Assembly: GCA_964418595.1 (NCBI GenBank)
Contig: CAYQMF010000006.1
Span: 44,634-108,633 of the forward strand
DNA from: CAYQMF01 sp964418595
Lineage (GTDB): Bacteria; Planctomycetota; UBA1135; UBA2386
Length of the DNA stretch: 64,000 bases
Direction: 5' to 3'
Position numbers and translations under genes: made by a program. Positions 53,698 through 61,743 of the stretch are shown in pieces (within the stretch, counting starts at the first letter, position 1; each line of letters opens with the position of its first letter). The notes below the pieces were generated by a model. It saw only the letters and a program-made list of their open reading frames with translations. It did not search any database and was not told the DNA's origin.

Positions 53698-54744
53698 TCA
53701 GTTGATCACGATCGGCCGACTCGGCGAGGACGCGTCGGTGAACTGGAACGTCTGCCCGTACAACACGAACGCCAGGTACAGCGTGAGCCCCGAGTTGCGC
53801 AGCGACGGGATGTTGGGAATCAGCATGCCCCCGTACGCGCGCCCGCTGAGGTCGATCACGCCAACGCTGCCGATCAGCAGGCTGCGGCAGTCCGACAGGA
53901 AGCACAGGAACAGCGGGTCGAGGTCGAGGGGCACGCGCCCGAACGGCGACGTGAAGCCGCCGCCGGCGATGCTGCCGCCAGCGAGCGCGAGGTAGTTCTT
54001 GCCCGCCTTGTTGGGTGCGATGTAGGTGAGCGAGAGCACACCACCCGGGGTCGGGTTGCCCTGCCAGTCCACCGACAGCTCCGGCTCGACGCAGCAGCGG
54101 ATCACCCACGCGCCACGGAAGTACAGCGGGCACAGCGGCGGGCCGAAGCCCGTGTAGGTCGCGGGGTCGACGGGGCCGTGGCCGATCGCATCGAGGATGT
54201 TGATGCCGGGCCGGCAGCGGTTGTCGGCGTCGCAGAAGAAGTTGGCGTCGTAGCCGAACGCACACGAGCCGCCCGCCGTGTTGAGCAGCATGCGGAACCC
54301 GATCACCGGCTTGCCCGACGGCACACGCACCGGTGCGGGGAGCTGCACGACGTTGATGCCCGTGCTCTGGATCTGCGCGTTGGTCGAGCCGTTGCTCAGC
54401 CGGAACAGGAGGGGGCCGAGCGTCCAGCGGCCGGCGGCGTTGACCGTGGCGCCGTCGTAGATCTCGACGTCGACGAGAGCCTGTACGCCGTTGGTGCCGA
54501 AGCGATGGCCGTAGCCGATCGCCACCGACTTCACGAGCACCGGCCCGCCGGCGTCGAAGAGCGACATCGCCGCCTCGTTGTCACACAGGCCGGGCACGAT
54601 CCCGATCGGGTACGAGCCCGAGGGGTTGTCCGGGAGGATGTCGTTCTTGAGGAGCCGGTCGGTCGCGCCGCAGGTCTGCGCGGGCAGCGTGGCGAGACTC
54701 GAGCCGAGGAAGAAGACGCACGCGAGCAGGGATAGGTGGTGCAT
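53698..54744 (-). CDS. Secreted protein with planctomycete C-terminal domain
   Basis: The product has 348 residues. ATG 54744 gives a signal peptide (LLACVFFLGSSLATLPAQ). The N-terminal half is a beta domain with several cysteines (TCGATDRLLKN, CAFGYDANFFCDADNRCRPG, CPLYFRGAWVIRCC), probably disulfide-bonded. The last ~125 residues (ELSVDWQGNPTPGGVLSLTY to FQFTDASSPSRPIVIN) match the tail type of the other exported proteins here. The function is unknown. It is divergent from the second kinase, with only 60 bases between starts. Confidence 0.75.
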   Translation of the reverse strand: MHHLSLLACVFFLGSSLATLPAQTCGATDRLLKNDILPDNPSGSYPIGIVPGLCDNEAAMSLFDAGGPVLVKSVAIGYGHRFGTNGVQALVDVEIYDGATVNAAGRWTLGPLLFRLSNGSTNAQIQSTGINVVQLPAPVRVPSGKPVIGFRMLLNTAGGSCAFGYDANFFCDADNRCRPGINILDAIGHGPVDPATYTGFGPPLCPLYFRGAWVIRCCVEPELSVDWQGNPTPGGVLSLTYIAPNKAGKNYLALAGGSIAGGGFTSPFGRVPLDLDPLFLCFLSDCRSLLIGSVGVIDLSGRAYGGMLIPNIPSLRNSGLTLYLAFVLYGQTFQFTDASSPSRPIVIN

Positions 54745-54804
54745 GGATACCGAGGGTCGAGACGGCGAGATGGTATCCGGCTTGGGAGACAGGTGGACGG
54801 GGCG

Positions 54805-57390
54805 ATGGCGGCGGTGGCATCGGCGGCGCAAGATAGGGGCGTGGTCCTCGACCCCACGGCAGGCGCGCCCGGCGACGACGAGACCATCCTCGCCGACCTC
54901 GTGGAGCAGGCGCTCGACCAGCGCGAGCGCGGGGAGACCCTCGACCTGCACGCGCTGTGCACGGCGCACCCGCACCTGGAAGGCGCCGTCGCCGAAGCCC
55001 TCGGCCTCGCGCCCGGCGTGGCGGGCCTGCATGCGCAGGCCCGCGCCCGCGACCCGCTCGACGGGCGCGTGCTCGGCGGGCGCTACCGCCTGCGCACGAA
55101 GCTCGGCGCGGGCGCGATGGGCGCGGTGTACGAGGCGCACGACCAGGAGCTGGACCGGCGCATCGCGGTGAAGGTCCTGCACGCGAGCGGCCTGCTCGCG
55201 CCGGAGCGTCAGGCGCGCTTCCGGCGCGAGGCGCGTGCGTTGGCGGCGATCACCAGCGAGTACGTGGTGCCGGTCTACGACCGCGGCGTCGATGACGCGC
55301 TGGGGATGCCCTTCCTGGTGATGGCGCGCCTGCACGGCGTGCCGCTGGGCGAAGTGATCCGCGCGGCGCAGGGGCAGATGCCGCAGGGGCCCGACGCGGC
55401 GACCTTCGCGCGCGTGGACTGGCTGCCGGTGACCGGCGGCGAGGCGTCGTACCTGCGTCAGGTGGTGCGCTGGGGCGAGCAGTTGGCGCGCGGGCTCGCC
55501 GCGGCGCACGCGGTGGGGGTGCACCATCGCGACGTCAAGCCTTCGAACGTCTTCGTCACCACCGACGGGCGCGCGGTGCTGGTCGACTTCGGGATCGCGT
55601 CCGCCGTCGACGACGGCGCCCTCACCGCCTCGGGCACGAGCCTCGGCACGCCGTGGTACATGGCCCCGGAGCAGGCCGCGGGCGCCCCCGACCAGGACGG
55701 CGTCGGCATCGACGTGTACGGCCTCGGCGCGACCCTGTACCACGCCCTCGCGCTCGCGCCGCCGTTCCAGGACGAACCCGCGCGGGTGTTGCAGCGGCTG
55801 CAGCGGGAGGACCCGCCGCGCCTCACCCGCCTGCACCCGCGCCTGCATCGCGACCTCGTGGCGATCGTCGAGTGCGCGATGGCGCGGCAGCGCCGGCACC
55901 GCTACGCGAGCGCCGAGGCCTTCGCGGACGACCTCGCCGCGTTCCTCGACAACCGCACGGTCACGGCGCGCACGGTGTCGCCCGCCGTCCGGCTGGTGCG
56001 GCGCGCGGCGCGGCGGCCCGCCCTGACCGCGGCGGTCGGGCTGGCCGCCGTGGTCGGTGTGCTCGCGCCGTGGTTTGCCTGGGATGCCTTGGCTGCGCGC
56101 AGTGCCGAGCGCGCGCGGCAACGCGACGACCTGCTGCGGCACCTGCCGGCGGCGGTGGGACTCGAGGGCACGCTGCCACGCGACGCGCTGCCGCCTGATC
56201 TGGTCGAGACCCGCCGCGTGCTCGACGCGATCCTCGCCCTCGATCCGACCTGTCTGCCGGCGTTGGCGCGACGGGCCGCGGTGAGCCTCGATGCCGGCGA
56301 ACCCGATGCCGCGGAGCGCGACCTCGAGATGCTCGCTACGGTCACCGGCAGCGCGTGCGTGCGCGAACTCGCGCGCCGACAGCTCTCCCACGGTCGCCCG
56401 GAGGCGAGCGGCAACGATCTGCCGGCCCCGGAGTCCGCCGACGCCGCGACGATTGCCGCGTTCTTCGCCCTGCGCGAGCGGAGCGGCGAAGCGGTCCTGC
56501 GCGCCGACGCGCTGCTCGCGGATCTTCCGCCGGCGCACGTGGCCGGACGCGAGGTGCGCCTGCTGGCGCGGCTGGCGCTCGGCAGCCTGCTCGGCGGGCG
56601 CCCCGATCGCCTCGCCATGCACCAGGCGGTGTACGACGAGTCGCTGGAGCTGGAGTGGGCGCAGGGGCGCGCGTCGACCACCATCCTGCACGCCCGCGGC
56701 GGCGCGCTCGTCGGGCTCGAGCGCTACGAGGTGGCGCTGCCGATCCTCGAGCGCGCGTTGCAGCTCTCTGCCGTCCAGGCGGGCGTGCTCGCCAATCTCG
56801 GCATCTGCCTGCGTCGCGTCGGGCGCCTGCCCGAAGCGCGGAGCGCGCTCGAGCGTGCGCTGGCCCTGCGCCCCGGCCTCGGCAACGCCCGGCAGACCCT
56901 CTCGCAGGTCCTGATGGACATCGGCGACTTCGATGGCGCGCTCGCGCTGGTCGAGGCCGCCGGCGGCGGCGCGGATGACTGGCGTCGCATCCAGCAGCGC
57001 GCCAACGTGCACCTGCAGCGGGCGCTGGCCGCCCACCGCCACGGCCAGCGCGACGAGGCGGTGCGCGCCGCCACCGCCGCGGTCGATGCCTACCGCGAGG
57101 CGCTCACCGCTGGCGCGTCGCCCAGCCGGGTGACCGGACAAGCGTCGCTGGCCGAGAACCTGATCCTGCGCGACGACCTGGGCGTGCTGGATGGCCTCCT
57201 CGACGCCCTGCGCGCCGACCCCCTCAACGGCGCCCTCCTCCAGAACCTGGCCGGGACCATGCCCCTCGCCCTCGACGCCGACCGGACCCGCGCCGTGCGC
57301 GAACTGCTCCTGCGGCTTGTGGTGGCGCTCTCGCCCGACGACGCCAATGCCAAGGCGGCGCTGGACGCGGAACTCGCCGCCCGCAAGTAG
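54805..57390 (+). CDS. Transmembrane Ser/Thr protein kinase with TPR-like C-terminal region
   Basis: The product has 861 residues. A leader (DDETILADLVEQALDQRERG) precedes the kinase: loop GAGAMG (101-106), K123 (IAVKVL), HRDVKPSN with D243, DFG with D261, and APEQ. A membrane helix (about 406-427) is followed by TPR-like helices (LGICLRRVGRLPEARSALER and ALRPGLGNARQTLSQ). It is probably a sensor kinase with the repeat domain outside the membrane. ATG 54805 is used; GTG 54841 is also in frame. The ECF sigma gene begins 103 bases downstream on the same strand. Confidence 0.88.
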   Translation: MAAVASAAQDRGVVLDPTAGAPGDDETILADLVEQALDQRERGETLDLHALCTAHPHLEGAVAEALGLAPGVAGLHAQARARDPLDGRVLGGRYRLRTKLGAGAMGAVYEAHDQELDRRIAVKVLHASGLLAPERQARFRREARALAAITSEYVVPVYDRGVDDALGMPFLVMARLHGVPLGEVIRAAQGQMPQGPDAATFARVDWLPVTGGEASYLRQVVRWGEQLARGLAAAHAVGVHHRDVKPSNVFVTTDGRAVLVDFGIASAVDDGALTASGTSLGTPWYMAPEQAAGAPDQDGVGIDVYGLGATLYHALALAPPFQDEPARVLQRLQREDPPRLTRLHPRLHRDLVAIVECAMARQRRHRYASAEAFADDLAAFLDNRTVTARTVSPAVRLVRRAARRPALTAAVGLAAVVGVLAPWFAWDALAARSAERARQRDDLLRHLPAAVGLEGTLPRDALPPDLVETRRVLDAILALDPTCLPALARRAAVSLDAGEPDAAERDLEMLATVTGSACVRELARRQLSHGRPEASGNDLPAPESADAATIAAFFALRERSGEAVLRADALLADLPPAHVAGREVRLLARLALGSLLGGRPDRLAMHQAVYDESLELEWAQGRASTTILHARGGALVGLERYEVALPILERALQLSAVQAGVLANLGICLRRVGRLPEARSALERALALRPGLGNARQTLSQVLMDIGDFDGALALVEAAGGGADDWRRIQQRANVHLQRALAAHRHGQRDEAVRAATAAVDAYREALTAGASPSRVTGQASLAENLILRDDLGVLDGLLDALRADPLNGALLQNLAGTMPLALDADRTRAVRELLLRLVVALSPDDANAKAALDAELAARK

Positions 57391-57493
57391 CCGTCGAAAA
57401 GGCGCGGAAACCCCGTCCGCTGCCGGCTTCGCGATCCGCTGGAGAAGGCGCCGTCGCCGCCTCCGGTTGTCGGCACTCTCCTGGAGCGCGATC

Positions 57494-58141
57494 ATGCCCC
57501 TTCCCATGTCCCTCGCCGATCTGGTCCGGCGCGCCGCAGCGCGCGAGCCCGAGGCGCTCGATGCGCTGCTGGCCACCTATTACCCGCAGGTGCAGGCGCT
57601 GGTGCACCGCGAGCTGGACCGCGACTTCCGCAAGCGGCACCGCGGGCTCGCGCCGCTGCTCAGCACCGGCGACGTCGTGCAGGACGTGTTCCTCGGCGTG
57701 CTCGACGGGCTGGCGACCTTCGAGGTCACCGACGAGCAGGCGCTCGTGCGCTTCCTCACCACGCTCGTCAAGCATCGGCTCGTCGACATGGTGCGCCACC
57801 ACGAGGCCGACCGGCGCGACGTGCGGCGGCAGGTCGACGCGCCCACCGGCGTGATGGGCGCGCAGGCGTTCGACGACCCCACCCCGTCGCTGCTCGCCTC
57901 CGTGTCGGAACAGCTCGACGTGTACCGCGAGGTGCTCGCGACGTTCCCGGCGAAGGACAAGGCCGTGCTCGAGCTGCGCCTGTCCGGGGAGACGCCCTTC
58001 GCGAGCATCGCGGAGCAGCTCGGGCTGCCCTCGGCGGAGGCGGCGCGCAAGGCCTTCACCCGCGCCCAGGCCCGCCTCCTCGTCAAGCTGCGCGCGCGCG
58101 GCCTGAACATCGATCCACGCACCACGGAGATCCAGCCATGA
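57494..58141 (+). CDS. ECF-type RNA polymerase sigma factor
   Basis: The product has 215 residues. Region 2 (LLSTGDVVQDVFLGVLDGLA, LVRFLTTLVKHRLVDMVRHH) and region 4 (AVLELRLSGETPFASIAEQL, SAEAARKAFTRAQARLLVKL) are clear. There is no anti-sigma gene beside it; the partner is instead the Ser/Thr kinase gene just upstream, an association known in planctomycetes. Its stop overlaps the ATG of the next gene (ATGA). The kinase may set its activity, but this is inferred only from position. Confidence 0.9.
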   Translation: MPLPMSLADLVRRAAAREPEALDALLATYYPQVQALVHRELDRDFRKRHRGLAPLLSTGDVVQDVFLGVLDGLATFEVTDEQALVRFLTTLVKHRLVDMVRHHEADRRDVRRQVDAPTGVMGAQAFDDPTPSLLASVSEQLDVYREVLATFPAKDKAVLELRLSGETPFASIAEQLGLPSAEAARKAFTRAQARLLVKLRARGLNIDPRTTEIQP

Positions 58142-59568
58142 AGCGCGTCGCCCCTGTCCTGGTCGCCTGCGTCGGCGCCACGCTCGCCGCCCAGGGACCG
58201 TCGTCGAGTCCCCTCGCCGGCATCCCGTTGGCGCTCAGCGTCGACGGCGCGACTGCCTGGAACGGCACGCCGCTCTCCGCGACCGATGTGCTGGAGAAGG
58301 CGGCCGGTTTCAGCGACGCGGCGCCGGCGGTGTCCGTCGTGCCCGCGGGCATGCCGGACTTCTCACCCGCCAAGCTGTGGCGCAACGCGACCTGGGGCAT
58401 CCCGGTGGGGCCGCTGCCCGACATCGACGCGATGTCGATCGGCTTCGACTTCATCCTGTCGACCACCGGCGGACGGATGACCGTGCCGGTCGGCGACTGG
58501 GGCGCGATCACGTTCTCCGTCACGCGCACGGCGGTCGGGGCCGCCGATCCGGTGCGCTACGAAGCCACCACGCCGCTTGGCGCGGCCGGCGATCTGTTCG
58601 TGTACCTGCTGCCGAGCGTGATCCTGCCGCCCGGCATCGGCGATCGGACCTACCGCGCGCAGGACAGTACGGAGATCGACATCGCGAGTGCCGGCGCGGT
58701 CGCCGAGATGGATGCGCACGACCTGTACATCCCGCTCCTGCGCATGGGCCCCGCGGTCGCCGCCGAGCTGCCGCCGGGGCTCGCGCCGATCCGCCTGTTC
58801 TTCTCGGTGACGAAGGCGACCCGCGCGCTCGTACCGGCGGCGTGGTGGGGAGCGACGCTGCCGTCGGGTGGCACGATCCTCGAGACGACATGGAGCGGCA
58901 CGGCGTGGAGCCTGCCGATGCCGTTCAAGACGTACGCCACGCTGGGCATGGGCGTCGACGACGAACTCGATGCCGTCGCCGTCGACCTGGTGCGCGGCCA
59001 CATCCTGTTCTCCACCAAGAACCCCGGGCCCGCGTGGGACGAGATCATGCACTACAGCCTCACGCTCGGCGGTGCGCCCAACATCTACACCGCCAGCGCG
59101 ACGCCGGGCGACACCGTGCGCGCGCGTCTCGGCCTGCTGCGCACCGACGACATCGACGCGATCTGCGCGCTCGACCCGGGTTCACGCCAGCGCTACCACC
59201 GCTTCCTCGCCGGCAACGAGGTGCAGGCGAGCCTGCCGTTCCCGGGTCGGGTCACGAGTTCGGTCTTCCGCGGGCCATCGTTCAGCAACGACATCCTGCG
59301 CACGACCGTGATCGGCCATCCGCCGGCGGGTCAGGTGCCGGGCTTTGGCGCGCTCTTCTTCGCGAGTCCCCTGCAGCCGTTCCAGCTCGTGCAGGTCGGC
59401 GTGTTCTTCAAGCAGCCCAACTCGTTCGAAGGCTGGCCGCTGACGGTGAACATCCAAGTGCCGCCCAACCCCGGCCTGTGGGGCGTCGAGATGCTGCAGT
59501 ACTGGGCGGTGTTCGACCAGGGCCTCGCGACCATCGACGTGACGCGGCCGCTGCGCTTCTTCCTGTAG
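58138..59568 (+). CDS. Secreted protein of unknown function, coupled to the ECF gene
   Basis: The product has 476 residues. The signal peptide is RVAPVLVACVGATLAAQ. The body is beta-rich with no recognised family (for example MSIGFDFILSTTGGRMTVPV, VAVDLVRGHILFSTKNPG, TDDIDAICALDPGSRQRYHR). It shows no enzyme signature. The start ATG overlaps the ECF stop (ATGA), so it is translated together with the sigma factor, an unusual pairing. Its role could be as the output or as the signal-sensing partner of the kinase/ECF set. Confidence 0.72.
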   Translation: MKRVAPVLVACVGATLAAQGPSSSPLAGIPLALSVDGATAWNGTPLSATDVLEKAAGFSDAAPAVSVVPAGMPDFSPAKLWRNATWGIPVGPLPDIDAMSIGFDFILSTTGGRMTVPVGDWGAITFSVTRTAVGAADPVRYEATTPLGAAGDLFVYLLPSVILPPGIGDRTYRAQDSTEIDIASAGAVAEMDAHDLYIPLLRMGPAVAAELPPGLAPIRLFFSVTKATRALVPAAWWGATLPSGGTILETTWSGTAWSLPMPFKTYATLGMGVDDELDAVAVDLVRGHILFSTKNPGPAWDEIMHYSLTLGGAPNIYTASATPGDTVRARLGLLRTDDIDAICALDPGSRQRYHRFLAGNEVQASLPFPGRVTSSVFRGPSFSNDILRTTVIGHPPAGQVPGFGALFFASPLQPFQLVQVGVFFKQPNSFEGWPLTVNIQVPPNPGLWGVEMLQYWAVFDQGLATIDVTRPLRFFL

Positions 59569-59615
59569 GGATTCGGGCTCGAACCGCGGCCTGGATCGGT
59601 CATGCTCCGTCGCCG

Positions 59616-60575
59616 ATGTCCGCGACCGAAGCAGCTTTCGATCCGCCGCGCCGGTGTCTGCGGTTCCGTCGCCCACACCGGCTGCGACGCGGTGCCGCAT
59701 GGACCACTCGCCTCGGGCTGATGGCGGTGACGGGCTGCTCGCTGGCCACGCTCGTCGATGACCCGCTCCGGGCCGCCGGAAGGCCACGTTCCACGGGCAC
59801 CGCCGTGACCGCGCCGGGCCATCCCCCGCACGATCCGACCGACCTCGTAACCCTGGCGGAAGGTGAGCGCGGCTGGCTCGGTCGCACGTACGACACGGTT
59901 GCCGCCGACTACGTGAACTTCTACTCCGGCCCGCGCATGCTCGGTCTCGGCGTCGCGATCGGCCTCGCCGGGATCAGCGCCAACTCGCAACTCGATCGCG
60001 ACATCTACGAAGACCTGATCCCGTCGTGGCGCACCGACGATTCGCTGCGCATCGGCACCAGCGTGACCACGATGGGCGAGGGGCTGTACGCGATTCCGGC
60101 GTTCGGGGTCACGGCGCTCGCCGGGAACGCGCTCGGCCTGCCGGGCGTGGGGCTGTGGGGCGAGCGCTCGTTGCGGGCCGTCGTGGTCGGCGCGCCACCG
60201 CTGCTCTTCCTGCAACACGCGATCGGTGCCGGCCGTCCCGACGATCCGGCCAACAACGACTCGTCGGAGTGGGTGTTCTTCCAACACGCCAACGGCGTCA
60301 GCGGCCACGCCTTCATCGGCGCGGTCTCGTGGCTCACTGCCGCACGCATGGTGGAGAACGACTACGCGAGCCTCGCGCTCGGCGTCGGCTCGCTCCTGGT
60401 CCCGGCCGCGCGCCTGCAGGGAAACCGCCACTACTTCTCCCAGGTGGCGCTCGGTTGGTTCCTCGCCTACCTGAGTACCGGTGCGATCGCCGATGCCGAC
60501 GCCGCGCGGGCGACCACCGTGCTGCCGATGGTGGAGGAGGGCACCGTCGGCCTGCTGGTCGAGCATCGCTTCTGA
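59616..60575 (+). CDS. PAP2-family-like membrane protein with atypical active site
   Basis: The product has 319 residues. A signal/lipobox-like stretch (RLGLMAVTGCSLATLV) stands near the start, then membrane helices. The PAP2 regions are recognisable: HAIGAGRP (KxxxxxxRP in the family), GVSGHAFIGAVSWL (PSGH) and ARLQGNRHYFSQVALGWFLAYL (SRxxxxxHxxxD, where Asp is replaced by Gln). The lost Lys and Asp suggest weak or no phosphatase activity. ATG 59616 is the best start. It lies 47 bases after the preceding secreted-protein gene, in the same direction. Confidence 0.7.
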   Translation: MSATEAAFDPPRRCLRFRRPHRLRRGAAWTTRLGLMAVTGCSLATLVDDPLRAAGRPRSTGTAVTAPGHPPHDPTDLVTLAEGERGWLGRTYDTVAADYVNFYSGPRMLGLGVAIGLAGISANSQLDRDIYEDLIPSWRTDDSLRIGTSVTTMGEGLYAIPAFGVTALAGNALGLPGVGLWGERSLRAVVVGAPPLLFLQHAIGAGRPDDPANNDSSEWVFFQHANGVSGHAFIGAVSWLTAARMVENDYASLALGVGSLLVPAARLQGNRHYFSQVALGWFLAYLSTGAIADADAARATTVLPMVEEGTVGLLVEHRF

Positions 60576-60597
60576 CCCGGCTCGCCGCCGGTCGCGA

Positions 60598-61743
60598 TCA
60601 GCTCTTGAAGTGCTTCGAGAGCCGCAGCCCCTGGTGCTGGTAGTGGCTGCCGAGGCCGCGGTCGCCGTAGGCGATCGCGGGGTCTTCGAGGGAGCGGTAG
60701 AACTGCAGCTTGAAGAACACCTGGCCGTCTTCGATGAGGAACGGCACGTCGTGCGGGCGCACTTCGAGCACGGCGCGGGTGCCGCGGTCGCCGCCGAAGC
60801 CGTTGTCGAAGAAGCCGGCGTAGTTGGTGCGCAGCTCGCCGATGCCGACGTCGTACGCGGCCATCTCGGCGGCGAGGTGGCGCGGGATGCGGACGCGCTC
60901 CTTGCTCGCGAAGATGTAGAACTCCTCCGGCTCGACGATGTACCGGCCGTTGGTCGGCTCCGGGATCGGCTCGAAGAACTCCGCCGGGTCGTGGCTCGCC
61001 TCGCGGTCCAGATCCAGGACGCCGGTGTAGCGCCGCGCGACGTAGCCGATGGGGCCGCGGATGTCTTCGTCCTGCGTGGTGCACACGCCCATGCACAGCC
61101 CGCCGTCGACGCGCAGCTCGTCGATCGGCACGGGCGTGCCGTCGGCCAGGTACAGGAGCGGCTGCTCGCGGTACTCCTCGAGCATCTCCTCGTCGGTGAG
61201 GCGCGCGTCGCCCTGCGCGAAGCGGATCTGGCAGAGGCTGTTGCCGGTACGCACCTGGATGGGGAACGAGCGCGGCACGACCTCGAGGAACATCGGCCCG
61301 GTGTAGCCCGGCTTGATCTCCTCGAAGCGCGCGGTGTTGTCGGCGAGCAGGCGGGTGAAGAGGTCGAGCCGGCCCGTGGACGACTTCGGGTTGGCGCGGA
61401 TGGTGTAGGGGAGCGGCACCTCGACGCGCTCCAGCAGCGGGATGATGTAGCAGTGGCCGCGCTCGAGCACCGCGCCGTCGGTGAGGTCGAACGTGTAGAG
61501 CGTGATGTCCTCCAGGCGCTCGGCGACGGTGCAGTTCTCCGGGAGGAAGCCGCTGCGCACGCGATAGCCGCGGGTGGCGAGGCGCAGGTCGAGGCTGGAG
61601 GGCTGCACCTGGGCCGGCGCGATGGGGGGGTTGCTGGCGATCGCGCCCTTGGCGATCAGCGCCTTGAGCTGCTGGTGGACGAGGATGCCGTGGGTCACGC
61701 CGGGGAGGGTAGCGGGCCGGCGCGGCGGAGTCGCGGAGTTCAT
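60598..61743 (-). CDS. 2'-deoxycytidine 5'-triphosphate deaminase, long form
   Basis: The product has 381 residues. It is a long-type dCTP deaminase with two dUTPase-like halves. The first has PSSLDLRLATRGYRVRSGFL and the NPKSSTGRLDLFTRLL segment with its SST/GRLD nucleotide region; the second has EFYIFASKERVRIPRHLAAE and FDNGFGGDRGTRAVLEVRP. The long form is best known from alphaproteobacteria. The enzyme makes dUTP from dCTP. Its ATG overlaps the TMTC-like stop (ATGA); GTG 61698 is a possible shorter start. It has no signal peptide. Confidence 0.9.
   Translation of the reverse strand: MNSATPPRRPATLPGVTHGILVHQQLKALIAKGAIASNPPIAPAQVQPSSLDLRLATRGYRVRSGFLPENCTVAERLEDITLYTFDLTDGAVLERGHCYIIPLLERVEVPLPYTIRANPKSSTGRLDLFTRLLADNTARFEEIKPGYTGPMFLEVVPRSFPIQVRTGNSLCQIRFAQGDARLTDEEMLEEYREQPLLYLADGTPVPIDELRVDGGLCMGVCTTQDEDIRGPIGYVARRYTGVLDLDREASHDPAEFFEPIPEPTNGRYIVEPEEFYIFASKERVRIPRHLAAEMAAYDVGIGELRTNYAGFFDNGFGGDRGTRAVLEVRPHDVPFLIEDGQVFFKLQFYRSLEDPAIAYGDRGLGSHYQHQGLRLSKHFKS

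Noticed and set aside
53698..57576. 1292-residue minus-strand frame
   Set aside because: Only its last 348 codons encode a plausible secreted protein. The rest is the antisense of the kinase gene, which has all kinase motifs.
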